From: Myxococcales bacterium
GTDB lineage: Bacteria > Myxococcota_A > Polyangia > Polyangiales > Ga0077539
NCBI GenBank assembly: GCA_013298625.1
Contig: JAAFIF010000101.1
Location: 1 to 33,759 of the forward strand
Length of the DNA stretch: 33,759 bases
Direction of reading: 5' to 3'
Both the position numbers and the translations under genes were made by a program. Below are positions 16,047 through 24,809 of the stretch, piece after piece (the first letter of the stretch is position 1; each line of letters starts with the position of its first letter). The notes beneath the pieces are model-generated. The model searched no databases. It worked only from the letters and a program-made list of their open reading frames with translations, and was not told the DNA's origin.

Positions 16047-17840
16047 TCACGGGGTCGCCGAGCGGTAGAGCGCGTCGCTCGTCAGCAGCGACTCGGTGAA
16101 CAGCTCCTCGATGCGGCCGCCGCTGGCGTCGACGCGCGACTCGAGCTCGTCGATCACGCACAGGTCCGCCTCGCTCTCGTATCGGCCGTGCGCGTAGCGA
16201 AAGAACTGTCGGATCACGCACGCGCGCGCTTGTTGGCTCGCCGCGAGCCGCCCCAACAGCTCGCGGCCGCTCGCGAACGTGCCGTCGACGTCGGTCGCGA
16301 TGAGCGACCCGCTCGAGTCGATCGCCATGCCGTTCTCCTCGCGGCGAAAGCGCCCGATCGCGTCGTAGTTTTCGAAGCCGAAGCCGACAGGATCGATCTG
16401 TTCGTGGCAGCTGCGGCACGACGGATCCGCGGTGTGCCGCGCGAACCGCTGCCGCGTGGTCAGCATCGGATTGGGCATCGGCGGCGTGTTGTCGACCGAC
16501 GACGGCGGCGACGGGAGCGGCGAGCACAGGATCCGCTCGCGGACATACTGCCCTCGACGGATCGGTGAGGTCTGACCCGCGCCCGAGTTGCGCGCGAGCA
16601 GCGACCCGTGCGTGAGCAACCCGAAGCGCTGCATCGGGTCGAACTCGACGCGTTGAAGACCGCTGCCGCTCGGCGCGCTCACGCCGTAGAGCGCCGCGAG
16701 CCGCGCGTCGACAAACGAGTGCCGCGCGTCGAAGAGGTTCGCGATCGTGCCGCGCTGCCAGGACACGTCCTGCAAGAATCGCTGCGTCTCGCTCAACATC
16801 GAGTCGCGCAGCTCGTCGTTCCACATGGGAAACGCCGCGCGATCCTTCGTCAGCCTCCGGACCGCGTCGAGCCCCAGCCACTCGCCGAACACGTGCGCGA
16901 GGTGCACGCGCGCCTTCTCGACGGGCTCACCGTTCGCGACGCGCGTCATTCTCCGCACCTGCGCTCGCAATTGCTCGATCGTGCCGAGCTCACCGGCGCG
17001 CGCCGCCTCGAACAACGCAGCATCTGGCATCGTCCCCCAGAGCCCATAGGACAGCCGCGACGCGAGCTCATAGGGCGTCAGCCGTCGACGATCCGCGCGG
17101 CCCGCGACCGGCGAACCGACCTCGACGCGAAACAAGAAGTTCGGCGAGAGCAACATCTGCGCGAGCACCGTGCGAAAGCCCGCGCGCGGGTCCTCGCCCA
17201 TCCGCGCGCTCGTGTAGCTCGCGGTGAGCGACGCCACCTCGTCAGCGCTCAACGGTCGACGATAGGCCCGCGCGCCAATCGCATCGATGAACTGCCGAGC
17301 GCAGCTCATTTCGGTCGCGCCCATCGGAGCGCATCCGGCCACGCGCGCGAGCCCGTCTCCCTCGAGCGCTCGCGCTGCGATCGCGTCGGCCGCGCGGTAG
17401 TACTGCTCGAACAGCGTCGGCGAGACGCTCAGGCTGCCGACGTCGTTGTCGAGCACGCCCTCGCGATTCTCCGGCGCGAACTCGTTGGCCGGCTGGGTCG
17501 TGTCCCCCAGCAGATCGCGAACCGTGTTGTTGTACTCATAGTGAGTGAGCCGACGCAGCGGGGACGGCCCGATGCTCTGCGCCTCCGCGCTGTCTGTCGC
17601 GCAGCGCGACGGTCTCGCTGGGGACGTGGGACCTCCGTCGTTGGATGTGTCGCCGATCGCGCCCGCACAGCCAAACGACGTCATCGCCAGCGCGAACGTC
17701 CATGCGCTGCACGCGCGCCTGAGAAAATCGTGATCGGGCTCTCGTACGGTCTCGCAAGCGTCTGCGCTCCTTCTCGCCGCTGCGGCAGGTGCCGACAGAG
17801 ACGCTCGGGTCAGTGCCCGGGGCGCGCGCGACGCGCTCAC
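16047..17840 (-). CDS. DUF1587/1595/1592/1588/1585 multidomain lipoprotein
   Basis: A protein of about 597 residues with the fixed domain series known from Planctomycetes and myxobacteria. DUF1587 starts near residue 97 (RRLTHYEYNNTVRDLLGD). DUF1595 follows (ARAYRRPLSADEVASL), then DUF1592 (PNFLFRVEVGSP, ELASRLSYGLWGTMPD), DUF1588 (FGLLTHGSLLARNS through CRSCHEQIDPVGFGFENYD) and DUF1585 at the end (FRYAHGRYESEADLC). The CRSCH near residue 475 is a CxxCH motif that could bind haem c covalently. The N-terminus is uncertain: GTG at 17840 is the only start that includes the hydrophobic signal with SFGC (Cys58), but it leaves a long Ala/Arg-rich leader. It precedes the DUF1552 gene and is probably co-transcribed with it. 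Confidence 0.9.
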   Translation of the reverse strand: MSASRAPRALTRASLSAPAAAARRSADACETVREPDHDFLRRACSAWTFALAMTSFGCAGAIGDTSNDGGPTSPARPSRCATDSAEAQSIGPSPLRRLTHYEYNNTVRDLLGDTTQPANEFAPENREGVLDNDVGSLSVSPTLFEQYYRAADAIAARALEGDGLARVAGCAPMGATEMSCARQFIDAIGARAYRRPLSADEVASLTASYTSARMGEDPRAGFRTVLAQMLLSPNFLFRVEVGSPVAGRADRRRLTPYELASRLSYGLWGTMPDAALFEAARAGELGTIEQLRAQVRRMTRVANGEPVEKARVHLAHVFGEWLGLDAVRRLTKDRAAFPMWNDELRDSMLSETQRFLQDVSWQRGTIANLFDARHSFVDARLAALYGVSAPSGSGLQRVEFDPMQRFGLLTHGSLLARNSGAGQTSPIRRGQYVRERILCSPLPSPPSSVDNTPPMPNPMLTTRQRFARHTADPSCRSCHEQIDPVGFGFENYDAIGRFRREENGMAIDSSGSLIATDVDGTFASGRELLGRLAASQQARACVIRQFFRYAHGRYESEADLCVIDELESRVDASGGRIEELFTESLLTSDALYRSATP

Positions 17841-17861
17841 ATTTCGACAGCGATGCGAGCG

Positions 17862-18392
17862 TCAGCCCGCAGGGTGTGCGTGCAGATCAGCCCGTGCGTC
17901 GAGCCGCTCGAGCGCTTGCACGTACGGCCGCGCACGACGCTCGGCGAAGCCGTCGATGAGCAGCCCGATGCCAGCGAAGAAGACCAACGCGACGCCGACG
18001 CCGCGCGCGCCGTCGCTCGAGACGGCGAAGCGAAGGAGCAGCCCGCACACCGCAAAGAGCGCCCAGGCGGTGAGGTACACCGGCCAGGCTCGGTCGACCT
18101 TCTGCATTCGAGTGATCTCTGCGCTGCGCGTCGCCTCGGGGCTCGAGGCAAACCCTGCGTGCAGCGCCGCGACCTGAGCGGGAGTGCGCGCTCCGACCGC
18201 GCCGCCCGTCGCGAGCAGCGCCAGGCCGAGCACGAGGCACGGAGCGGCAACACCGCGGTCGAACGCCTCGTGACTCGACGCGAGCAGCCATGCGCCGAAC
18301 GCAATGCTGGCCAGCCCAATGGGGACCATGAAGAGCAGCGCCTCGAGGCGCTCTCCGCGGAAGTACGCGTCCAACACTGTGAGAAATCGCAT
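17862..18392 (-). CDS. Small integral membrane protein
   Basis: A 176-residue protein with four predicted membrane segments (EALLFMVPIGLASIAFGAW, APCLVLGLALLATGGAV, VYLTAWALFAVCGLLL and ARGVGVALVFFAGIGLLI) and a short charged tail ending DARADLHAHPAG. A cytosolic or periplasmic loop between segments two and three (PAQVAALHAGFASSPEATR) has no motif I know. The start at 18392 follows GAGG at about seven bases; the longer frame to 18482 is Pro/Arg-rich and unlikely. It is divergent from a TetR gene, which probably represses it through the AT-rich dyad at 18494-18537. A transport or stress role is possible but not shown. Confidence 0.75.
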   Translation of the reverse strand: MRFLTVLDAYFRGERLEALLFMVPIGLASIAFGAWLLASSHEAFDRGVAAPCLVLGLALLATGGAVGARTPAQVAALHAGFASSPEATRSAEITRMQKVDRAWPVYLTAWALFAVCGLLLRFAVSSDGARGVGVALVFFAGIGLLIDGFAERRARPYVQALERLDARADLHAHPAG

Positions 18393-18493
18393 CAACGGCC
18401 TCGGAGGGATGGGGTCGAATCTGGGTGGCCGAGCTGCGCAGCCCGCGCTGCGTCTCGTCGGTGGCGAAGCGCGTGACGGCATCGCCGAGCTGT

Positions 18494-18537
18494 ATATTTG
18501 AACTATATTAGTCTTTTTGGTTCATTTGGTCAAATAT
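18494..18537 (-). promoter_or_regulatory. Leftward promoter with 8-bp dyad (TetR site)
   Basis: This AT-rich island stands out in GC-rich DNA. On the minus strand TTGACC (18533-18528) and TAATAT (18510-18505) are 17 bases apart, a near-consensus sigma-70-type promoter reading into the small membrane gene. The perfect inverted repeat ATATTTGA (18494-18501) and TCAAATAT (18530-18537) brackets it. A repressor bound there would cover both promoter elements. The direct repeat TTTGGT (18516-18521 and 18525-18530) lies inside. Confidence 0.55.
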
Positions 18538-18552
18538 GGTACTCTGCGTGCG

Positions 18553-19131
18553 ATGGCCTCACCGAAGGGCGAAGACAAGCGTCACCGGATCGTCGAGGCG
18601 GCGGTCACGCTGTTCAGTCGCTACGGGTACAAGCGGACGTCGATCGAGCTGCTCGCGGCGGAGGCCGGCGTCGCCAAGCCGACGATCTACGCGTACTTCG
18701 AGGACAAAGACTCGATCTTTCGCGCCGTGGTCGAGGCTGTCTGCGTCGAGCTGCTCGAGCGCGCCGAGGCCGCTTCGCTCGCCCGCGGAGCGGTCGAAGA
18801 GCGGCTCGCGGCGATGCTCGCGGCGAAGCTCACGAGGTACTTCGAGCTCGTGCAGGCCTCGCCGCACGCGCAGGAGCTCGTGGACTCGCAAGGTCGACTC
18901 GGCGCCGAGATCGTTCAGCGCACGGACCGGGCCTACGTGAAGCTCTTGGTGGCGGTCATCGAGGCGGACGAGGAGCTGGACCCGTCGAGGATCGGGCTCT
19001 CCGCCGCGTCCGCCGCGCAGCTGTTGCTGCGAGCGGCGTCGGGGGCGGCGTACGACGCGACGACGACGGTCGCGCATCGAAAGCACCTCGGCGAGATCGT
19101 ACGCGTGATCGTGGCGGCGATTCGGCGTTGA
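18553..19131 (+). CDS. TetR-family transcriptional regulator
   Basis: A 192-residue regulator. The N-terminal helix-turn-helix is textbook TetR: HRIVEAAVTLFSRYGYKRTS, then ELLAAEAGVAKPTIYAYFED and KDSIFRAVVEAV. The all-helical C-terminal ligand domain begins near residue 65 and shows no diagnostic ligand motif. The ATG at 18553 is chosen over the upstream in-frame start at 18517, which lies inside the AT-rich dyad. It is divergent from the small membrane gene, the usual arrangement when a TetR protein represses an efflux or envelope gene. Confidence 0.92.
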   Translation: MASPKGEDKRHRIVEAAVTLFSRYGYKRTSIELLAAEAGVAKPTIYAYFEDKDSIFRAVVEAVCVELLERAEAASLARGAVEERLAAMLAAKLTRYFELVQASPHAQELVDSQGRLGAEIVQRTDRAYVKLLVAVIEADEELDPSRIGLSAASAAQLLLRAASGAAYDATTTVAHRKHLGEIVRVIVAAIRR

Positions 19132-19340
19132 TCGGCGGTTCTCGTGCGAGCCGCGACCACATGTCCTGCGCCGCGAGCGCGGTCAGCGGCGACGTGCCGT
19201 CCGATCGCGCAGCGGTCCGTTGGTTCACGGCGCGCGCTCGGGGCCCGCGTCCGTGGCTCGTCCGTGAACGGTCGGCGTGCACGTCGATTTGCGAACGCTG
19301 CCGGCGCGATCCGGGCACTTGAGGGGTGAGAGGATCATTC

Positions 19341-19973
19341 TTGTCCAAGGCTGCTCGAGCTTCGACGACGGACCGAACGAGCAACGTCGTCGCGCTGCCG
19401 TTTCAAGGGGACGATGAGTCGCTCGTGCGCGGGTGCGTCGCCGGCCACGCGAACGCGCGCGAAGCGCTGTTCGTGCGATACGCGCCTCTGGTGCGTCGCA
19501 TCCTCGTGCGCACCCTCGGCCCGGCCGATGAGCTCGCGGACGTGCTGCAAGAGGTGTTCGTCGAGGCGTTCGCGTCGATCCGGCAGCTGCGCGACCCGTC
19601 CAGCCTGCGCGCGTGGATCTCTCGAATCGCCGTGAACCGCGCGCGGCGCAGCATTCGGTCCGCCCGTCGTCGCCGCTGGCTTCGGTTCTTCTCACCCGAC
19701 GAGCTGCCCGAGCGACCGCAGCCTCCCGCGGACCTCGAGCAGTCGGACGCCGTCGCGCGCTTGTACCGCGTGCTCGAGTCGCTTCCCGAAGAAGAGCGCG
19801 TCGTGTTGTGTCTGCATCGGATCAACGAGATGCCGCTCGAGGAGATCGCGCGGCTCTGCGACCTGTCCCTCGCGACGACGCGACGTCGACTCGCCCGCGC
19901 GAACGAGCGCCTCGCCCGGTGCTGTGCAGCGGACCCGGCGCTGAAGCAGTATGTTGGAGACACGAATCGATGA
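19341..19973 (+). CDS. ECF-type RNA polymerase sigma factor
   Basis: A 210-residue sigma-70 family factor. Region 2 is visible as ALFVRYAPLVRRILVRTLG, then DELADVLQEVFVEAFASI and LRAWISRIAVNRARRSIRS. Region 4 is LPEEERVVLCLHRINEMPLE followed by IARLCDLSLATTRRRLARA. TTG at 19341 has AGGA six bases upstream and is preferred; GTG at 19326 is an alternative with poor spacing. The stop overlaps the start of the FecR-like gene (ATGA at 19970-19973), so the two are translationally coupled and form a regulator pair. It heads a four-gene operon. Confidence 0.92.
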   Translation: MSKAARASTTDRTSNVVALPFQGDDESLVRGCVAGHANAREALFVRYAPLVRRILVRTLGPADELADVLQEVFVEAFASIRQLRDPSSLRAWISRIAVNRARRSIRSARRRRWLRFFSPDELPERPQPPADLEQSDAVARLYRVLESLPEEERVVLCLHRINEMPLEEIARLCDLSLATTRRRLARANERLARCCAADPALKQYVGDTNR

Positions 19974-21151
19974 CCGCGCTGGATGAGCTCTTTCGCCGCG
20001 CAGCTCGCGCACAGGACGAGTCCGAGCCGTCGGATGGCGTCATCGACGAGGCGCATCGAAAGCTCGTAGCGTCCGGCGCGATGACGGCGTCGCCTCACCG
20101 CCGAACGGTGTCGCCCCGTGCTGGAGCGGTCCTCGGCGTCGCGATCGCCGCTGCCGCGGTTTTCGGGCTCGTCAGCAGACGCTCGCGATGGACGAGCAGC
20201 CCTCGGGCAAGCGACAGCGAGCTGCGTTTCTCCGACGGTTCGACGATCCAGCAGCACGGCGCGCTCGCGCGGATCGAGAGCGTCGATCGCCACGGCGCGA
20301 CGGTGCGTCTCGAGCGAGGGACGATCCACGCCGCGATCGAGCACCGGTCCGACACGCGTTGGACCATGCTCGCAGGCCCCTTCCGCATCCTCGTCGTCGG
20401 AACGAAGTTCTCGCTCTCCTGGGATCCGTCCGCGCGACAGCTGAACCTCTCGCTCACCGAGGGCGCCGTTCAGGTCCAGGGCCCGCTCGTTGGTTCGCAG
20501 CGCGTGAGCTCGTCGCAGGGCATCCGCGTCGACCTCGACACGCAGACCGTTCAATGGTCCGGCGCGGATGCGGGCGCCGTCGTCGCTTCGATTGAACCCA
20601 GCGCAAGCGAGCCTGCGGTCGAACCTCCTTCGAGCGAAGTCCCCGCCGAACGGCCGAGACCTGACCCAGCGCCGCGCCTCTCGTCGCGCCCCAGCGATTC
20701 CGCCGCGCGTGGCTCCGGCTCGCCCGCCCCGCTTCGAACGCAGCCGGCAGCCCCCGAGAGTGATGCGGTCGAGACGGCGAACTCGTTGCTCACGCGCGCA
20801 GAGCAAGCGCGACTCGACGGGGACGCTGCGCGAGCACGGGCGCTCTATCTTTCGGTCGATCGACTGTTTCCAAGGAGCCAACAAGCCTCGACCGCGATCT
20901 TCTTGTTGGCCCGTTTGCGCGCGGACGTGGACCGCGATTGGCGAGGCGCCGTCGAGGACTTCTCCCGGTACCTCTCGATCGCGCCGGACGGTCCGTTCGC
21001 TGAGGCCGCGGCTGGCCGACGAATCGAGGCGCTGCTTCGCGCTGGAGACTTCGTCGGCGCTCGCCAGAGATCGACCGAGTATCTGCAGCGGTACTCGGTC
21101 GGCGCCCATCGATCCCTTGCGGAGCGCGTCGTGAGCGGTTCGACGCCGTGA
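19970..21151 (+). CDS. FecR-domain protein with C-terminal repeat region
   Basis: A 393-residue membrane-anchored protein. A cytosolic N-terminus (TALDELFRRAARAQDESEPS) may bind the sigma factor. One membrane segment follows near residues 51-69 (AGAVLGVAIAAAAVFGLVS). The periplasmic FecR domain covers about 80-190: FSDGSTIQQHGALARIESV, RLERGTIHAAIEHR and GPFRILVVGTKFSLSWD. A Pro/Ser/Glu-rich linker leads to a helical C-terminus resembling tetratricopeptide repeats (AEQARLDGDAARARALYLSV, WRGAVEDFSRYLSIAPDGPF). In known systems FecR proteins relay an outer-membrane signal to the sigma factor. The added repeat domain is unusual compared with FecR of TonB systems. It overlaps both neighbours. Confidence 0.88.
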   Translation: MTALDELFRRAARAQDESEPSDGVIDEAHRKLVASGAMTASPHRRTVSPRAGAVLGVAIAAAAVFGLVSRRSRWTSSPRASDSELRFSDGSTIQQHGALARIESVDRHGATVRLERGTIHAAIEHRSDTRWTMLAGPFRILVVGTKFSLSWDPSARQLNLSLTEGAVQVQGPLVGSQRVSSSQGIRVDLDTQTVQWSGADAGAVVASIEPSASEPAVEPPSSEVPAERPRPDPAPRLSSRPSDSAARGSGSPAPLRTQPAAPESDAVETANSLLTRAEQARLDGDAARARALYLSVDRLFPRSQQASTAIFLLARLRADVDRDWRGAVEDFSRYLSIAPDGPFAEAAAGRRIEALLRAGDFVGARQRSTEYLQRYSVGAHRSLAERVVSGSTP

Positions 21152-22152
21152 TCGCCCGTCGTCTGGCCCTCGTGGTCGCCCTCGTCTCGTTGGCAGCACC
21201 CGCGCGAGCCCATGCGAACGGCAGCACCGTCTTGGTGCTCGTCGACCCCGACAGCGGCGTCGGCACCGCGATCGCGCGCGAGCTTCGTGCCGCAGGGCTC
21301 GAGCCTCGCGTGAGAGACACGATCACCGCGAGCGCTGACCACCTCGAGCTCGAGTCGCTCGCGAGGGCCGAGTCCGTCGGCGCGGTCGTTCGGGTGCACC
21401 GAGAAGGGGGCCGAGTCTCGCTGTGGTTGACCGACCGGTTCACCAGAAAGAGCTCGGTTCGAACCGTTGAATGGACCGGGGACCACGCGTTGCTCGCCGT
21501 GCAAGTCGTCGAGCTGCTTCGGGCCAGCCTTCTCGAGATCGATCTTCCTTCGACCCCGCCGCCCGAGCTCGCGCCGCCGCCGGCTGTTCGGAGGCTTGCC
21601 GCGCGTCCGTCGCAGCCCGCACGCGCCGAGTCCTTCGGCGTCGGGTTCTTCCTGGGCGGCGGAGTGTCCCTCAGCGTCGGCGGCGTCGATCCCGCGCCGA
21701 TGATCCGCGCGGACATGTCGCTGAGCCTCGGGCGGTGGGCGCGGCTCGCGCTCGTCGGTCAACACGCTGCGATGGCGTCGTCGCTGGGCGGCCCCGAAGG
21801 CGCGTCGAGGCTTCACTGGACGACGCTCGGCGCGTCGTGCGCCGTGCGGCTCCGATCCGCGGACGCGAGGTTCGCGCTCGATCCTGGGCTCGTCGTGGGC
21901 GCGGTGAACGTCGAAGCGAGCGGCTCGACCACGGCGCCCTTCGTCGGCAGGACCGCGCAGCTCTGGGGCTTCTATGGCGCGTTGGCCGTGACCGGCGCAG
22001 CGCAAGTGACGGCTGGGATTCGCGTTCGCGTCGCGGTCGACGTCGGCCTCGTCGCGCCAGCAGCGGAAGTTCGCTTCGCGGATCGGTTGGTCGCCGTGTG
22101 GGGCGAAATGCTCGTCTCCGCGGCGTTGGGAGTCGAGGTCGGCCGGTGGTGA
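21148..22152 (+). CDS. Exported protein, probable outer-membrane beta-barrel
   Basis: A 334-residue protein. The GTG start at 21148 overlaps the FecR gene stop (GTGA). A signal peptide (LALVVALVSLAAPARAHA) is followed by an N-terminal alpha/beta-like part (STVLVLVDPDSGVGTAIARE, ELESLARAESVGAVVRVHRE) and a Pro-rich hinge (PSTPPPELAPPPAVRR). The C-terminal half looks like a small beta-barrel with alternating residues (FGVGFFLGGGVSLSVGGV, IRADMSLSLGRWARLALVG), ending in VEVGRW, an aromatic terminus as seen in outer-membrane proteins. It could be the surface sensor or the output of the sigma/FecR pair. Specific function unknown. Confidence 0.78.
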   Translation: MIARRLALVVALVSLAAPARAHANGSTVLVLVDPDSGVGTAIARELRAAGLEPRVRDTITASADHLELESLARAESVGAVVRVHREGGRVSLWLTDRFTRKSSVRTVEWTGDHALLAVQVVELLRASLLEIDLPSTPPPELAPPPAVRRLAARPSQPARAESFGVGFFLGGGVSLSVGGVDPAPMIRADMSLSLGRWARLALVGQHAAMASSLGGPEGASRLHWTTLGASCAVRLRSADARFALDPGLVVGAVNVEASGSTTAPFVGRTAQLWGFYGALAVTGAAQVTAGIRVRVAVDVGLVAPAAEVRFADRLVAVWGEMLVSAALGVEVGRW

Positions 22153-22976
22153 TGCCGCGGTTCGCGACGGCGTTGGTGCTGTGCGTAGGGCTCTCGGCGT
22201 GCGCTCGCGTTCGCCTCGAACCCATCGTGCGCGAGGACGCAGCGCTCGGCCATGATGCGACCGATGAGCGAGCCGACGTCGCGACGACGGACGGCGAACA
22301 CGCAGACGCGGACGGTGGCTCGGACGCTGCGCTCGAAGCGGGACGATGCCCCGATGAATCGTCGCAGCGCGTGGTGATCGCGCTCGACGAGGACGACGGG
22401 CAGATCTCGATCCGAGGCGTCGGGTGGGTGTTCGACATGCGAGGCGAGACACCGCCGAGCATGCTGCCGCGCGGCATCTACATGGGATACTGGAACGGCG
22501 GCGCGACCTGGGGCTTCTTTCGCTTCTCCCTTCGCAGCGCCCTCCCCGCGTCGATGCGCATCGCCGACGCGCGCTTGCGGCTCTGGGGGATCGCGCGCGA
22601 CGGCGATTGGAACCGCGGTCCAATGGCGCTCGAGGTCCGCGCCGAGCGAGCGGCAAACGCGCTTCCTGTATCGAGCGCAGCGCAGCGCCCGTTCAACGCC
22701 GACGCAGGCGTCACGCTCACCGACGCGCGCGTCCTATGGCCGATCGAGCGCGACGCGTCGGCGTGGGCCATCGACGCGCTCAACGAATCACCGGATTTGT
22801 CGCCGGTGATCCGCGAGCTGCAACAGCAATTCGGCGGCTTGGAAGCCGGCGCGTCTCTGCGACTGTGGATCGCCGCGCCCGCAGAGGATGCGTTCGACCA
22901 CGAGGTGGCAGCCCACGACGTCGGCAACGCCGCGACGAAGGGCGCGCAGCTCGAGCTCGTCGTGTGTCCTCGATGA
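22152..22976 (+). CDS. Lipoprotein, DNRLRE/CBM96-like fold possible
   Basis: A 274-residue lipoprotein with lipobox LSAC (Cys17) after a short signal and an Asp/Ala/Glu-rich linker. The ATG at 22152 uses the last base of the previous stop, so coupling is likely; GTG at 22149 is an alternative. The mature part has GFFRFSLRSALPASMRIADA and LRLWGIARDGDWNRGP, which resemble the beta-sandwich DNRLRE/CBM96 domains that bind or space surface polysaccharides, and ends in KGAQLELVVCPR. As the last gene of the sigma/FecR operon it is probably part of the envelope response, perhaps at the cell surface. Confidence 0.78.
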   Translation: MPRFATALVLCVGLSACARVRLEPIVREDAALGHDATDERADVATTDGEHADADGGSDAALEAGRCPDESSQRVVIALDEDDGQISIRGVGWVFDMRGETPPSMLPRGIYMGYWNGGATWGFFRFSLRSALPASMRIADARLRLWGIARDGDWNRGPMALEVRAERAANALPVSSAAQRPFNADAGVTLTDARVLWPIERDASAWAIDALNESPDLSPVIRELQQQFGGLEAGASLRLWIAAPAEDAFDHEVAAHDVGNAATKGAQLELVVCPR

Positions 22977-23236
22977 CGCCTCGTGTGTGGCTCTCGAACG
23001 AGCAGGCAACACAGGGCGCGCTCGCCGCGAACCCTCGACGCTCGCTCGGCTTCGCTCGATGAAGGACCGTCGCAGCGCGCGCCGTCAACGACAGTGGACC
23101 TGGCGATGCTGTGCGCTGGGCAGCCTCGGCGGTCGCGCGCCTGTGCGGTTGACGCGGCGAGCGCAGCGCGATCGGTCAGTGTTTTGGCGCCGGATGCGAG
23201 TGTGGGCGCGCCGCGTCGACACTAGCGTCGCGATCG

Positions 23237-24634
23237 ATGAACAAAGCTGAGATTCAGAGGCTGGTGGCCGCGCAGCGCGCGGCGTTCGCCGAAGGGCGCA
23301 CCCTCGACATCGCATCGCGTCGCTCGTCGCTCGAGCGGCTGAAGGCGTCGCTGTTGAAGCACGAGGCAGCGATGTTCGAGGCGGTGCGCAAGGACATGGG
23401 ACGCGCCGAGGTCGAGACCTACTTCATGGAGATCAACATGAACCTCGAGGAGCTCGACTTCGCGTTGAAGCACCTCGACGGGTGGGCATCGCCACGGTCC
23501 GTCAAGACTCCGACGTTGTTCTTCGCAGCGGACAGCGAGCTTCACCCCGAGCCGTATGGCGTGACGCTGATCATCGCCGCGTGGAACTTTCCGTTTCTTC
23601 AGCTCTTCAGCCCGCTCATCGGCGCGCTCGCCGCAGGAAACACCGCCGTGCTCAAGCCCGCCGGCGACAGCCCGCATTGCGCCGCGGTCGCCGCGCAGAT
23701 CGTCCGCGAAGCGTTCACCCCAGACATCGTCACGGTGGTCGAAGGATCGAGCGAGCTGACGACCATGCTGCTCGAAGAGAAGCTGGACTACATCTTCTTC
23801 ACCGGCAGCCCGCGCGTTGGGCGGATCATTCAGAGCGCTGCGGCCAAGCACCTGACACCCGTCACGCTCGAGCTCGGCGGCAAGAGCCCCGCCATCATCG
23901 ACGAGAGCGCAGACATCGACCAAGCGGCCAAGCGCGTCATGTGGAGCAAGCTCTTCAACGCCGGGCAGATTTGCGTCACCGTCGATCACGCCTACGTCCA
24001 CGAGAGCGTCCACGAAGCGTTCATCGAGTCGTGCAAGAAGTGGGTCGCCGAGTTCTACGGCGCAGATCCGTCGCAGAGCCCCGACTACGGTTTCATCATC
24101 AACACGCGCAACTTCGAGCGCGCCGTCTCGTATCTCGACGTCGGAGCGCGCCTGCGACACGGAGGTCGCTTCGACGCCGAGCGCAGGTACATCGAACCGA
24201 CGATCTTCGATCAGGTCGACGAGTCGTCACTGCTGATGAAGGACGAGCTGTTCGCGCCGATCCTGCCGGTGCTCAGCTTTCGCTCGCTCGATGAGCTCCT
24301 CGCCCTGCAGCGAAGCAAAGACAAGCCTCTCGCGCTCTACTTCTTCAGCAAAGACAGCGATCGTCAGCGGCAGGTGATCCGCGGGACGTCGAGCGGTGGT
24401 GTGACCATCAATGACTGCATGAGCCACGGAGGAACGCTCTTTCTTCCCTTCGGCGGCGTCGGCAACAGCGGAATGGGCTCGTATCACGGCGCGAAGAGCT
24501 TCGAGACGTTCTCGCACATGAAGGCCGTGATGACCGCGCCGACCGCCCGCATCTTGGACCTGCCGCTCAAGTATCCACCGTATGCAGGAAAGCTGGCCAC
24601 GGTGAAGCGGCTCGAGAGGTTTCACATCCTGTGA
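23237..24634 (+). CDS. Aldehyde dehydrogenase, class 3-like
   Basis: A 465-residue NAD(P)-dependent aldehyde dehydrogenase of the short class-3/coniferyl-aldehyde type, which lacks the long N-terminus of class 1. Landmarks are PYGVTLIIAAWNFPF (about residue 106), FFTGSPRVGR (Rossmann loop), the general base Glu212 in LELGGKSP, the nucleophile Cys246 in NAGQICVTVDH, and the C-terminal FLPFGGVGNSGMG. It oxidises fatty or aromatic aldehydes to acids in the cytosol. The active-site loop reads GQICVT where most homologues have GQTCVA, a mild change. No operon partner; it lies 260 bases after the envelope operon. Confidence 0.95.
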   Translation: MNKAEIQRLVAAQRAAFAEGRTLDIASRRSSLERLKASLLKHEAAMFEAVRKDMGRAEVETYFMEINMNLEELDFALKHLDGWASPRSVKTPTLFFAADSELHPEPYGVTLIIAAWNFPFLQLFSPLIGALAAGNTAVLKPAGDSPHCAAVAAQIVREAFTPDIVTVVEGSSELTTMLLEEKLDYIFFTGSPRVGRIIQSAAAKHLTPVTLELGGKSPAIIDESADIDQAAKRVMWSKLFNAGQICVTVDHAYVHESVHEAFIESCKKWVAEFYGADPSQSPDYGFIINTRNFERAVSYLDVGARLRHGGRFDAERRYIEPTIFDQVDESSLLMKDELFAPILPVLSFRSLDELLALQRSKDKPLALYFFSKDSDRQRQVIRGTSSGGVTINDCMSHGGTLFLPFGGVGNSGMGSYHGAKSFETFSHMKAVMTAPTARILDLPLKYPPYAGKLATVKRLERFHIL

Positions 24635-24809
24635 CCGGACCTGCGGCTTGGGGCTCGCGCAAGATCTGCTCAAGCGCCACGCGCCACGCGGCTGTCCTCG
24701 CTGAAGTTGCGAAGGAGATTGAGCGTGGCCGCTGCGCGAACCGGCGTCGTTCCGCTCCGCGCGCGGCGTTGACACCCTTCGCGCGTGCCCGCATCCCCCC
24801 AACGCTCAC

